Assembly (NCBI RefSeq): GCF_932276165.1
Contig: NC_063988.1
Location: forward strand, 5,952,001 to 6,016,000
Origin: Plutella xylostella
Taxonomy: Eukaryota; Arthropoda; Insecta; Lepidoptera; Plutellidae
DNA length: 64,000 nt
Direction: 5' to 3'
Of the stretch, positions 35,190 through 47,700 are shown piece after piece. Positions within the stretch are counted from its first letter, which is position 1. Every line of letters begins with the position of its first letter. Both the position numbers and the translations under genes were made by a program. Under the pieces are notes generated by a model, which worked only from the letters and a program-made list of their open reading frames with translations, searched no databases and was not told where the DNA came from.

Positions 35190-38100
35190 ATGGTAAGTAA
35201 CTTTGTTGTTTTTCATGATTTTCCTGTTTTTTTTTCGGATAACTAAGTCTTAAGAAGCCACAGTCGCCGTTGTTTTTTTTGTAACTATGTTGATTTAAAT
35301 AATACTTAGGTATACTACAACATACTATATAATTATCTACAATATTGTTCTAAAATATTAACGAAAATTGTAACTTTGAGAGGGGTCAACTTTTTTTCCT
35401 CAGTCTGTAGGTACCTGCTGTTGACTGAAAGAAACAAGCCGATTACAACCTAGATAAGATACGGGAAAAATGGTCAAGTTATTAGGTTATTAAATATTTA
35501 AACCTACTGATTATCTCACCTTACCATTACCAACCTAATAAGCCGAAACTATTCTAAAGCCAAACAACCTTTCAGATCGCGCTACTCCTCCTCGTCCTAG
35601 CTTTATCCTCCCACAATGAAGCAGCCAACATCCTGTACGCCATCCCGTTCACGTCCAAATCCCACAACATAATGCTGCGGCCTATAGGCTTGGAGCTGGC
35701 GCGCCGAGGGCACAACGTCACCATGATCACTGGCTACGAGGAGTTCGACACTCCGCCCAACTTCCACCAGGTCGTCGCTGATAATACCACTATTTGGGAG
35801 GCCACTGGTAAGTGAAAACCATCGATGAAAAGGAGGAGTGTTATTAGTATCTCTGTGTGTGTATTATGTGGTAGCCTAACTCCGAAACGGATCGGCTGAT
35901 TTTCGATTTGTTATTTTTTTTCAAAGGTAATATTATCCCGTCTGTTCTTAGCCATATTTTATCAAAATCGGCTTAGCCGTTCTAAAGTTATGCGACTTTT
36001 AGTGTTGAATGTTGGGGGTCTTATCGTTGGTTAGGTTATGCCGGATTTGGTTAGTTTCAATGAAACATGCAGTCGCACCGGTCATGTCGAAATCCCACAA
36101 CATAATGCTGCGGCCTATAGGCCTGGAGCTGGCGCGCCGAGGGCACAACGTCACCATGATCACTGGCTACGAGGAGTTCGACACTCCGCCCAACTTCCAC
36201 CAGGTCGTCGCTGATAATACCACTATTTGGGAGGCCACTGGTAAGTGGGGTATACCCCTGGTGAAGAAGAGGAGTGATTATTGTATCTGTGTGTGTGATA
36301 GAACCCCCTTTATCAACTTTTCATCCTATTTCTAAAGTATTAATTACTCAGGAAGTGCTATTTAGTTTGTTAGTGTTATTTGGAAGCACCTTTAGTCCTA
36401 ATGAAAGAGGAGGATAGGGCTTTTTAGGGTAGACACAAGGCTCCAGAGATCCAGATTGTCAAATTATTGATTGTCGTCATGGTCTTAAATAAATTTAATA
36501 CCTTGTAGATAAAATTCACAAACATTTATTAATATTGTTCCTAACTATGATAAAATCATAGATCAATGAGATTTATACCTATCAGCATTTATAATTATTT
36601 TGTTATATCAGATATTTTTTTTACTATGATAAGAACGCATAAAAACTTATAAAATATGTATATATAGTACTTTCTATGTACTTAGGCGGCCTAAGTACAT
36701 AGATAGTCTAAGTTAGGCCTAAGTTAGGCCTACCTATAATATTAGCCTCGACAAGCGATTTTATAGTTGGATATTATGAAATAATAAATAGGGATGTTAG
36801 GTAGGTAGGTGCAAATAATATATACTTATCCTTGGATTTATGCCGAGCAGACACAGTAATCCCATGTTATTAATGATGTTTGTTAATTGTGTTGTATATA
36901 CTAACCAGACCTACCTGTAACAAGTTTTATTAAATCACATCTACATAAGCTACAGGAAAATCATTTCTTTAATAATAGAAAATCATACCTATTTTAAAAA
37001 AATATATGTATTAATTTTAAAATACAAATTCACAAAATACACAGTTGGCTTACCTGAAATTTTAAATGTGAGGAGATTTTTAATACTTATAAATATAGGC
37101 TAATTTAACTAATTAGGCACTAAGTATAGGTTTTAAAATATTTACCTATGTACCTACATATTCCGAAATCTTCTTTGTATCTTGGTTGCCATCGCAGAAA
37201 CTGCATCTTTCGTCATCAGATCATCTGAAGTTTCACAATTCCAGGCACCGGCCGACCGAACGTGTTCACCACAGTGGACAACTCACCCGAAGAGTTCCAC
37301 CATCAGCTGCTATGGAAAGGAAACCTGGCCCAGACCGAGATCTCACTCAAGTCACCAGAAGTGCAAAAGTTCCTTCAGAAAGACAACCAATACGACTTGG
37401 TCATAAGCGAGTTATTCTTCCAAGAAGCCACGTACATGCTCGCACACAAATACAATGCACCCCTCATTCTAGTGACCACCTACGGGAATTGTATGAAGCA
37501 TAACATGCTGGTCAGAAACCCGTTACAACTGGCTTCGGTATTACCAGAGTTCATCAAAGTAGAAGAGCCGAGTTCATTCTGGGGCCGTCTGCGGTCGTTA
37601 TACTTCACTTGCTACGATTACGTTTGGTGGCGCTACTGGTATTTGAACAAGCAAGCTGAGCTGGCCAAGAAGTACATTCCGAATTTGAAAGAGCCAATGC
37701 CGAGCCTGATCGAGATGCAAAGGAATGCGTCGCTGGTATTGGTCAATAGCCATTTTACGTTCGATGGACCGATGGCTCTATTGCCGAACATTATCGAGGT
37801 GGGAGGACTGCACTTCAAGGAAAGCACTAAACCGTTGCCGAAGGTAAATATTCAGGTTCATACCGGGCTGCACGTCATATTTAACGACGTAGATAAACTC
37901 GGTTAATGCACGTTTTATCAATCAAATCGTCGTTAGGTATAACGAGTAACGCCATGTAGGTATACCTAGTTATGTTTATTTATCTAAGTCGATAAATATG
38001 CCGTGCAGATGGGACAGGCTCAGTAATTATCATCCTTCCATGAGATACATAGCTCTTAATTAAATTGTACATTTCTATTCCTCCACCGATACAGACAGTA

Positions 38101-40787
38101 AGAAAGTGTTTGCAATAGCCAACATACTTTGAAGCCTTATTTCTTAAGCTGAGCGTTTTTAAATGCTGACCTAACCATACTGCTGTATTCCTCATCCTAA
38201 TCACATAAAGTAACTACCAATACCACTACTACTAGGTACTACTACTTCTTCTTATCGTGTCGACGACAAACCAACAAAGTCGCTAAATAATACTTACATC
38301 GTACTACTACTTAAGCATGTAAGTACTTATTACTCGTAAAACATAGTTTGACTAGGTAGGTACCCTAGTCAAACTATGTTTTACGAGTAATTAATACAAA
38401 AGCTATAATAGATAATAAAAGTCGTAACACACTAGAAACCCAATTCCTTAGTAAACTCTACGTAGCTACATCTACATACATATTTAAGTTTATAAACACA
38501 CAGACAATGACATTACATAATGAGTAATTTGGTACGGATAACAAAGAGTGAATTAACCCAGTATTAAACCAATTATACACGGAGACCGGAAACTATCAGG
38601 TGATATTACCCTTTTGATACAAATTACGTGATAAGCCTTTCAGTGAACTGAGGGGTTACTCTATATTGACGAAAAACAAACGAACGAGAGCTGTCGTGCA
38701 ATTGGCCCGTTTAATGACGAGATACAGTCGTGGTTCGCGCGGCAGCGCTCCGAAACTTCGTTTTTCTTCACTATAGAGTAACCCCGTGTGCCGAGTACGG
38801 ACTACGAATATTATGTTTACTTTACGTACAGTGGGATTCTCGTTAAACGTTTCTACTTTAGAAACGTTTATTTATACTTTGTACTGTCCTTACTTCGTGT
38901 TTCGTAAAGTTCAATTTAAAGGCTAGTGCTACAATTAGTTTTAGACTGAAAATTTAAAAGCTTTCTATATATTGAAATTCACGATATCATGGTATTTATA
39001 GTGATGTCCAGTGAAACTCTTTTCTTAAATTAGATATTTTATCTGAACAGGGTGTTTTTGTATTTAACTCTAAGAATATGTATGGCCACATTTCGAAGGC
39101 ATTCAGTCTACATTTAATACTAAGTACTACCTTTGTCCACCAACCCGCACTTGGCCAGCGTGGTGGACTAGGCCTAAAACCCTTCCTTCATTGGAAGGAG
39201 ACCCGTGCCCCAGCAGTGGGGACGTAATGGGTCGTGATGATGACTACCTTTATGAAATAATTAAGTTCATTAAACTCATTTTTCAGGACCTGCAAAAAGC
39301 CATGGACAGTGCGAAGCATGGCGTCGTCTACATGAACTTCGGTTCTAACGTCAGAAGCTCCGAGTTATCCAAGGAGAAGAAGGATGCATTCCTCAAAGTG
39401 TTCGGCCAATTGAAACAAACAGTATTGTGGAAATGGGAGGAGGATGATTTGCCTAACAAACCCGATAACGTGATTATCAAGAAATGGATGCCGCAGAAGG
39501 ATATTCTTTGTAAGTGTTTTTGTAATTTTTTACACTTACTTTCAAAAAAAAAAGAACAAACACTCACGCCTTGTACTAATGTACTCCCTTGCGGGGTAGG
39601 CAGAGGTGCATTGCTGCACCCACTTTTCGCCAGTGTTATGTTAGTCCCAATGTATAGGGGGCGGGCCTTTTGCCATTTTACGGGCACATCCAAGACCCGA
39701 GAACAAATATCTGTGTTTAAAGAAATATCTGCCCCAGCCGGGAATCGAACCTGGGATCTTCTGCTCAGTAGTCAGGGTCGCTAACCACTACGCCATTCGG
39801 TCGTCACTTAACTTTCATATGCAAATAGTTCTGTAATAATAGTTAATTATTTCGCACAGCACACATGCACACACACACACACATAAGATATTACTTCACA
39901 GGAGTAGAAAGTAATAATGTTCCCATAACAAAAACTGTTAGGTTACTGATAAAACAGTCCAACCTGTGAAATTATATCGTATCAAACGCACTAGTTAATG
40001 TGGCAAGTGGCAATGCAGTTAAGTTTTACATTACATAATTATTTAAATGGCTGAGATAAAAGTTCCTCCATTAATTAGAATTCAAACTTAATTACCAAAC
40101 AGACATTACTTATTCTAAAAATATAACATAACACTCTGGCGAAAAGTGGGTGCAGCAATGCACCTCTGCCTACCCCGCAAGGGAGTACATTAGTACAAGG
40201 CGTGAGTGCGTGTGTGTTTATTCTAAAAAACGCCCTTTAAATTTTTTTCGTATATTAAAATTTTACCTTTTCTTTCAGCACATCCCAACGTCAAAGTGTT
40301 CATAGCGCACGGCGGCCTAATCGGCATGCAGGAGGCCATCTACCACGGCGTGCCCGTGCTAGGAGTACCCATCTACGGGGACCAGTACAACAACCTGCTC
40401 ACAGCCAAGCAGCAGGGCTTCGGCAACATCCTCGACTACCACGACATCAACGAGCAAAACATCGCCGCTCTCCTCCACGACATGCTGAAAGACCGCTCCT
40501 ACAAAGATAAAGCCGAGGAAATATCACGCAGGTTCCTAGACAGACCCGTAAGTGCTCTGGATACGGCCATGTTTTGGATTGAATATGTAATACGGCATAA
40601 AGGAGCGGAGTTTATAAAGAACCCGGCGGCTCGGCTGAGCTGGATCGAGTACAATATGCTGGATGTGTACGCCTTTGTTCTCGCCATTGCCGCCGCGGCT
40701 GTTCTAGCTATAGTCAAAGTCGCTGTGGGACTGCAGAAAGTTTTCACACTCAGCAAGATTGATTCGCGGAAGAAGAAACATCATTAA
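35190..40787 (+). CDS. UDP-glycosyltransferase, ER membrane enzyme
   Basis: Exons 35190-35192 (ATG only), 35576-35807, 37245-37843, 39287-39509 and 40279-40787 join in phase to 521 residues, the usual insect UGT length. The family moves glucose from UDP-glucose to small lipophiles (plant toxins, pigments, insecticides, hormones) in the ER lumen. Visible parts: signal peptide MIALLLLVLALSSHNEA; a likely catalytic His31 in TSKSHN; the YDLVISELFF segment where the partner acidic residue lies; and the full 44-residue UGT signature from Trp345 (WMPQKD) through AHGGLIGMQEAIYHG to Asp387-Gln388 (GDQYNN), which binds UDP-sugar. A C-terminal membrane helix is at about 482-504, and the cytoplasmic tail ends in KKHH, a KKXX ER-retrieval motif. 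It looks functional. Introns hold SINEs and a copy of exon 2. Subfamily not assigned. Confidence 0.95.
35868..36001 (+). repeat. Interspersed repeat between the two UGT exon-2 copies
   Basis: It reads actccgaaacggatcggctg ... atcaaaatcggcttagccg ttctaaagttatgcgac, a sequence type I recall as common in lepidopteran introns (aaatcggtt...agccgttc). Class unknown, borders approximate. Confidence 0.4.
36073..36240 (+). pseudogene. Duplicated UGT exon 2, possible in-frame cassette exon
   Basis: Positions 36090-36247 match exon 2 and its donor (35657-35814) over 158 bp with one difference (C for T at the ggcctggag/ggcttggag site), while flanking sequence is clearly diverged. An AG at 36071-36072 would give a 168-nt exon that starts in phase 1 and ends in phase 1. 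It could therefore be spliced between exons 2 and 3 without breaking the frame, adding 56 residues (a second KSHNIMLRPIGLELARRGHN block). It has no signal peptide and could not simply replace exon 2 after the ATG exon because the phase does not fit. The polypyrimidine tract is weak. Whether it is used is unknown. Confidence 0.6.
38329..38391. repeat. Perfect 28-bp inverted repeat with 7-nt loop
   Basis: The left arm 38329-38356 (ATTACTCGTAAAACATAG...) and right arm 38364-38391 are exact reverse complements around TAGGTAC. It lies in UGT intron 3. Confidence 0.95.
38652..38785 (-). mobile_element. MITE family A, copy 4, inverted
   Basis: Termini GGGGTTACTCTATATTGACG and CACTATAGAGTAACCCC, core read in reverse relative to the other copies (CGAACGAGAGCTGTCGTGCA). 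It is the most complete of the four, located in UGT intron 3. Confidence 0.85.
39135..39242 (+). mobile_element. 5'-truncated 5S-type SINE with 9-bp target-site duplication
   Basis: It carries the same tail as the SINE at 58167 (CCACCAACCCGCACTTGGCC, ggtggactaggcctaaa, ccccagcagtggggacg, ending gtgatgatg). ACTACCTTT flanks it at 39126-39134 and 39243-39251. It sits only 44 bp upstream of UGT exon 4. Confidence 0.9.
39545..39804 (-). mobile_element. tRNA-derived SINE, inverted, in UGT intron 4
   Basis: On the minus strand it begins gacgaccgaatggcgtagtg, with a GGTTCGATTCCC B box near 39750, and ends in a poly(A)-like run. A near-identical duplication (CACTTACTTTCA at 39533-39544, CACTTAACTTTCA at 39805-39817) flanks it. 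Its 3' half differs from the copy at 26766, so it is a different subfamily. Confidence 0.85.
40122..40217 (+). mobile_element. 5'-truncated SINE tail, opposite orientation to the previous one
   Basis: About 85 bp match the 3' half of the SINE at 39545-39804 in inverted orientation (gcgaaaagtgggtgcagcaa through gtacaaggcgtgagtg). It is flanked by TTATTCTAAAAA at 40110-40121 and 40218-40229. It ends about 60 bp upstream of UGT exon 5. Confidence 0.9.
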
Positions 40788-40855
40788 TTTTAAAAATAAT
40801 TTCAAATAGCTTTAATTGAATATTGAATGGTTTGTTGAGAAAAAAAAATGTTTTT

Positions 40856-40861
40856 AATAAA
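40856..40861 (+). promoter_or_regulatory. UGT poly(A) signal
   Basis: AATAAA 69 nt after the UGT stop codon; the only close candidate. Confidence 0.65.
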
Positions 40862-41621
40862 AAGGAGGTAACAAACAATCTTGTCTAGGTTATTGTTTGG
40901 GAAAACACATGTCCGAAAAAGCGTTTCGTTTGTTGGATACATTGCTTGCTATAATGTAAATAGCGGACGGGCCTACGCGAGGATGTGAAAGCTCATTTTG
41001 AAAGCAAAGAGCCGTTTTCATAAGCGTGCCTTTAATTCCGGGAGTGAAACAGTGTCTAGGACGACAGGCCACCAGGTATAATTAGGCAAATATTTGAACG
41101 CAACATTGCTGTTTGAACAAGCAACATGGCGTCGCTTTTGTTCAACGGACTTTCCCTGGCGGTTGCTGCAGACTTATGAATTCAAAATGGAAGTCGACTT
41201 GTGCGCCGCTTCTCCACCGCATAGGTAATGTGCCGCAAAAGTCGGTTTTCCACTCGAGTTTTGTCAAGGATTGTTAATTTTAATTAACGGATTACTGCTG
41301 AAGACTCCCGACTAGTTTCCGGGAAGAGTGCCGTTTGAATAAATTCCAGTTTATGGGAGGGTGAGTGTTTGAACTGATTATCATTTATTGTTTTTGAGCG
41401 TGCAATTGTTTGTGAGCGTTCCCGGAATTTTTGACAGCATTTTCAATAACGATCGTGATGTGTCAATGTGGAAACGAAAAGTTCAATGAAAATGAAATGT
41501 GTCAGAAAACAAATTTCCGTGATCAGCAGTAATTCATTGGACTATAAAATAATTTATTGCATTAACACGTTTTCAACTACAAGAGGTACAGATTTTACGT
41601 ATCTATGCTATTTATATATTT

Positions 41622-41754
41622 ATGACGACTGAATAGTGTAGTGGTTAGCGACTCAGACTGCTGCACCTAAGGTTTCGGGTTCGATTCCTGGCTTGGGCAG
41701 ATATTTGTTTAAAATACAGACATTTGTACTCGGGGTCTTGGGTGTTAACGCGCA
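41622..41754 (+). mobile_element. tRNA-derived SINE, 3'-truncated
   Basis: The head tgacgactgaatagtgtagtgg and B box GGGTTCGATTCC are followed by cagatatttgttt and cggggtcttgggtgtt, then homology stops. It is more diverged than the copies at 26766 and 39545. Confidence 0.8.
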
Positions 41755-44700
41755 AATACTAATCTAAGTCACAAATTGTACCCAAGAATTTAACGGCTTC
41801 CTAATTCCTCCAATTATTCTAATCAACTTTTTGTCTCTATACCGTCTCGTGGGGTCAATGCGCAGTCGGCTGCTTCTATCGACGTATCTGCCGAACGAAA
41901 CTTGGTCGAAGTGAGCGTTTGCCGAGCGCCTCATTAAGAGTTCGCCATTTAAACTTTCAATCGATATTGCGATATTCAGGGGGAAATTAAAATCTGTCGC
42001 GCTTTACAAAGCTATCGCCCGCTTTGTGACGGCAGATGGTGTAATTAAAAGGACGCAGTGATAAACTGCTACAGTTGCAAATGTTGCAATATTGCGCCAA
42101 CACTGTCTAGTATTGAGCTTGTGGGAGTGGAAAGATTGGTGTGTAGGTAACATGTCATTGTATGCCTGCGTTTACGATTTTACAATCTGAAGTCGTGCAG
42201 TTGGTAAAAGGACACAAATCTTTGACAAAGTATAAAATTAACTCTATTCTCACGTCGATCAGTTTTTTGTGGTAGGTTCCTATATAAAATGTGCTCCTTA
42301 CCGCTATTGTCGTTAGAATGTGTCACATTTTGCTGTAATTATATTCGATTGTATATATTCTACTATGTACGTTCTATGAGTAAATGTTTAATAAATTATA
42401 CGTAAGTAATTCCATTGAAAAAATATTTACATAGAGTTAATGTCCATGTATTTCACATGAAACATAATTAGTAAATTTCATAATACTAACTTAATTTATA
42501 CATATAAGTAATAGTAGTGATTCAAGTTATTAAATTAATGATACAGGGTAAATTCATAATGATAAAGGATAACACTTGGAAAAACGCTTAATAGGTTTGT
42601 ATAATTTATTAAACCTCAATTTCCCCAGCAACGAGGAAAATTCTTAAATAACAAATATGTCTCAAACCTGTTTCAGATCATGTTACATTGTTAATTCACA
42701 TATACAATCGCTTATTACAGGAAGGTCAAAAATATTAGTCATGATTAATGCACCTTCAATCTTATCTCTAATGTCGTACAGTGCAAATTGCATTGGATTG
42801 TGCTAGCCGATAGTAATTTGTTCTAATAGTCACCCGACACCCTGAATCGTTCCATCTAAACTGCATATTTATGTGTCTCCTGACGATCAAACAGGAAAAT
42901 ATTTCTTCTATTAATAACTACGTCTACTGTATTATGTCTTCCATTTTTGTTTCTTTATACATCTATGTGGTAAGTATTTGTAATTAGTACGAACTAATTA
43001 AGTAACAGCGCTTGTGGATAAGAAAGATAACCAAATATACAGGAAAATCTTGTAGGTCCGTTTCTTGATGTATTTTTTGGACTGCGTGTAGCGCGTATTG
43101 CGTTTTAAGGTAAATAGGTATTCTTAGTAAAAGCTTTGGAAAGTTTATCCGCATCTACATATTAACTGCATAAGTAGGTTCTCTTTCCAGAAATACGATT
43201 GTTTGCGTTATAGGTACTATGATGTTTGTCAAATCTATTCAACATACTATACTTTATTACGTGCCTATAAGTACAGTTACTGTTCACCTGTCGTCATTCC
43301 TAGTCATCAGTCGTCATTTTAACCATTGTATTTGTGACGGATTCAACTGTACAATAGCCGAGGTATACCAGTAATATATTGTTCAAACCCAGCTACACAA
43401 CACAGCAGTCACGTCTGAAAGGAGGTGGCATGGCGCAGCTAGACGCCGGCTTTACGCCCCATGCTCACATGCATGCATTTACAAAAACAATATGGCGGCC
43501 GCTAGGAACGCTTACCAGATGTTTTTTCATGTCACCGCGCCGTGCTATGCTGTACGTTCCGCGTTTTTGTCCTGAAACATAAATAAACTTCGCGCCGTGG
43601 TCAGTTGTAGTAGTTGTGTATTGTAGGAGAGCGGTGGCACAGTCGAGAATTACCAACTGAGTCAGCCGCATTCGGCTTAGCATACTAGGTTACTTATTTT
43701 GCAGCCCCCTGTATATGAGTCCAAATAACAGAATGGTTGAAGTAGAATATAATTTTATTTAGATTTCTGTGGGAGGCATAATTCATAATAATAACAAAGC
43801 AATACCTACCTAGAATTAATATGATTAACAAATAATAATTCAGTGCGGTTTAACAACAATTCCACAGCTTGTTTTTGAATAAAACTAATCAAGTAATGAC
43901 CAATGTTTTAATATCTATGTTTATAAAGTTTTCATGCAAACACTTTTAAACAAATTCAGAGCAAACTTTAGTATGGACAGTACGGTATACTAGTATTTAT
44001 ACTTAAAATAATAGGTCTCTTATAACTGATATTCCTCAGATAGTGTCATGATATACTCAGGTTTTGGTTTATAGGTACGTCTCTCCGTATATTGAACAGA
44101 AAAAAATATTAAATATATACCAAAATATTATGATTTTCGTTACGTAGACATAGTAATATAATAATAATGTCCTCCTAGCCGAATTTCGACAACAATCTCA
44201 ATTGAGATCAGCCATCTAAGCAGGAGTAGATTATAGTGCCCAAGTGTGTGCGCAGTACACAGGAGCACTCTCTGTTCCATCACTCTCATAGCCCATCACT
44301 CTCGTAGACATAGTACTTTCTTAATAATAAACTAGGAAAAGTAAAAAATACGACTGCACCTCCACTATACACTCTGCAACGAAGCAGCTTTTTGCTTTCA
44401 TACCGACTGCTGCAACAAAACAAAAACCTCTCTATTTATCATAGCGTTATGACACGGAATTGAAATGTTTGCAGTTCCTTCGGTACGTTATTATTTACCG
44501 GGCTTTTATTTACAGCATGTTTTAGGGTCGCCATTGATTTATAGATGCATAAAATTTTGTTTCTAAAGACCGATCGAACATTTTTTTTAAATGGTGGTTA
44601 TTTTGTGCTTTACTTTTGTGTCTGCTGGTTATGGTCTCGTTGTTTAGGAACGAATTTATGAAAATCATTTTTTAATATTTTCATTTAAAAGGATTTCTCA

Positions 44701-47700
44701 TTAATTTTGTTTCTTGTAAATTCCACGGGTAGTTAATTCTTTAACGGAAAAACGAACCATAGTATGATGTTCCGAATGTGATCCTTACACGCTACCGGTA
44801 AGAAAAGAAGGTGCAATCAGCAATAAAATTCATTCCGAATATTTATGAATAGGTACATATGTGAGCAAACATAAGTAAGTACGTACTACTACTACATACA
44901 GGCAGATACGGAGAAATAAAAACATTATCCTCCTCCTTGGGCAGTCGGGTTAAAAGCATAAAAAGGTTTTCGGTACTGTAAAATATTTCATTACTCCGAA
45001 CACCTAGATACGAAAATATCACATTAAAATCTTAATACCAAATCTGTGCACTCCAATACGTGATTAACATGTCGAAATGTGCGTTTAAACCGAAATCACA
45101 GCATTCAGCACATCTATCTTCATTAACACTACACAGTTGCTCTAATAAAGCAGTCAGTTTCCACTCACTCTACCAGAATCAGAGTGTATTGACGACTCAA
45201 CCTAACAATTTTAAACCATATCAACCTGCACATAAAGTGCACATTACCATCGTAAATCCACGTTTACGCATTGTGTTGTGATATCTGATTTTGACGGTAA
45301 CTGCGGGATTATTTGCCGAAATGGCTGGATTAATCTTAGCCCCAAATGCACTTAATTTAGCCCACACCTTCATTCAACTTTCAATCCCGAGATACATTCA
45401 GTTTCAGAAGTGAATCTGCCTAATTAAGGCAGATTATACGGAGCCAGGGGTCGATAAAAGCCCTAATTTGGCAGACAGACTGCTAGATTATCTCGAAATT
45501 CTAGGGCCTCGAAGAGCATGACTATTCCATTTGTGTTAGCGACGGTACCCGCTCTTCTATGGCTGGGCCTCGCTTATTTGGTTTGGTTAAATCCTCAGTT
45601 GACTCGGGATTCCAAAAACAATTTAATTTTCAAAATGTCGATCTGTCAGTATTTAAATAAATATATATCTCTGTGACAAGCTGTAAAAAAAGCTTACTTT
45701 TAAAAGCTTTGCAGCGTTTTCTCTTGGTCGAGCTCGGGATGAATTTTTAATTGCTTCGCGGACAGACTTGTTTTTAGAACAAACCGTAATATCCAGTGCA
45801 GTGAGTTCATAAATTCTACATACGCAAAATGCGTACCTACAAACGCAGAATAGTCGACTGCATGGTAATACGTTATGAATTTCTAATTTTAAAGCGAGAA
45901 GTGAAGTAATCGAATCTTGCTAGGCCCTTTTGTCACTACGAGCCATCGCGAAGCGAAAGAGGCGTTCATTTAATCAAATTAACAGTGAACCCATCGCCCA
46001 TCGATTGAATAATTTATGCAAACGGGAGGCTCTTCCCTAAAATGTGACATTAAATAAATAATAGCCGGGCCCCATTGTCACTCGACGTCGCCGAGATCGG
46101 TCGGGGTTTAACACGCGATTCCCGAAATCGACCCCGCGAAGTGAGGTATACAGGGGATGAATCTACTATAAATTATTCACTCTCTATTTACATGACAAAC
46201 GACGAGCGAGCACGGAAGGTCTAAGACCTTTAATGGCACCTCTTCCGAACCCTGTTTCACTGTCCTGTAGGTAGTAGGTACCTAGTTACCCACTCCAGGC
46301 TTTCGCACAGCAAGGGTCGCACTCTTTAATGGCCCAGTGATTTTTCCCAGTCATATGCAAATGCCAGATTAGCATACATTTTATTCTGAGCTCCACTTTA
46401 ACCGACAAAAACGTGGGAGAGGGTATTAGTGCTGGAGTTTTTGTCTTTATATACTTATTAAAGCGTGTTGCGCCGCTCTTTGTGTCTGGCTTCCTAATTA
46501 GTAACGTAAAGGAGTAGGAAATCGTAATAAGTGCTCCGCCAGATTAATTTAAATGGATGGTTGTTATTACATTTTAATGGTTAGTAAGTGTTTATTTTAC
46601 GTAAATTAAAAATTCTGATTCTTAAAATTAAATATAAATAAATTTTATTTTAAGAATCATGTTTAGAATCTTAATATATTCGTACGTTTCTGTTAAATTT
46701 CCCCTTGATATCATTTTAAGATGTGGGGTTGAAAACTGTGATTTTTTAATCCATAGAAGAAATTAAACATAATTATTACTATGATCAGGATTTTTCCATC
46801 AACGCCTCCCATATAAATCTACAACCATCTTGTAACAAATACAATCGTTACTGAAAATTCTAATATTCAGACCTACCGAAAGATGCAATCGAAAGAGGAA
46901 TTGCATGAAACGACCGGCTTATTCTCGTTCAAAACCATTTTCAAGCGCTAAGCCCTTACACTGACTACACACAATAACGGGCCTGTGGGATGCGGATGCC
47001 GAACAATCGTAAAGGTAGAAATTGATAACTTAGTGAACAAGATTTTTTTTTTTTTAAATTTTAGTGAAATGTGAATTCCCGAATATATATTTATTTATTT
47101 TCCGCATTTTCCGGACGTAGTTATGTAAGTTACGATCTGTGTATATGATCCTACATAGAATTACTTTCATCCTGCCATGGATGGTGTTGGCGACTGGAAG
47201 CTGCGTAAAAAGCAATATATTTTTCCAAATCACAGTGACAATACATGTAAGTATTATATACTGTCAAAGCAAGCCAGAAATAGATTTAATTACGTTTTAA
47301 TGTTTCGTGCAAGTCACCCTAAGTGTTATAAGTTATAAACTTATAACTGAACTTGTGTATGCGAAACCTAAGCGGTTTAAACTTGGACGAGAAAAAGTTC
47401 AGCAGAATCCAAATTTTTGCTTAGAGTTGAAGTTTTAGGTGTTGAGTACAGACCTAGGTAGTTTAATTAGCCAGCAATATCCACTACCTCCTTTGACACT
47501 GGGATTTTCGTTTAGAGCTATTAGGTATTTGCCATTTAAATCGGTAATATATACCAAGTGACCAAAACTTATTTAAATAGGTAGGTACCTACTTACAAGC
47601 TGGTACCTATTTATTTATTTACTCATATCAGTAACATTACTAGTAGTTAGCCCTATTAATACCTTTAAGAGAGTACTCTCTTAAACATAGGAATGAATCT

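Noticed and set aside
36009..36335. Independent short UGT gene starting at 36009
   Set aside because: It is the duplicated exon plus intron flanks; no signal peptide or catalytic second domain follows in frame.
39191..39784. 197-codon ORF
   Set aside because: Artificial read through the SINE tail, UGT exon 4 and the intronic SINE; only 39287-39509 is coding.
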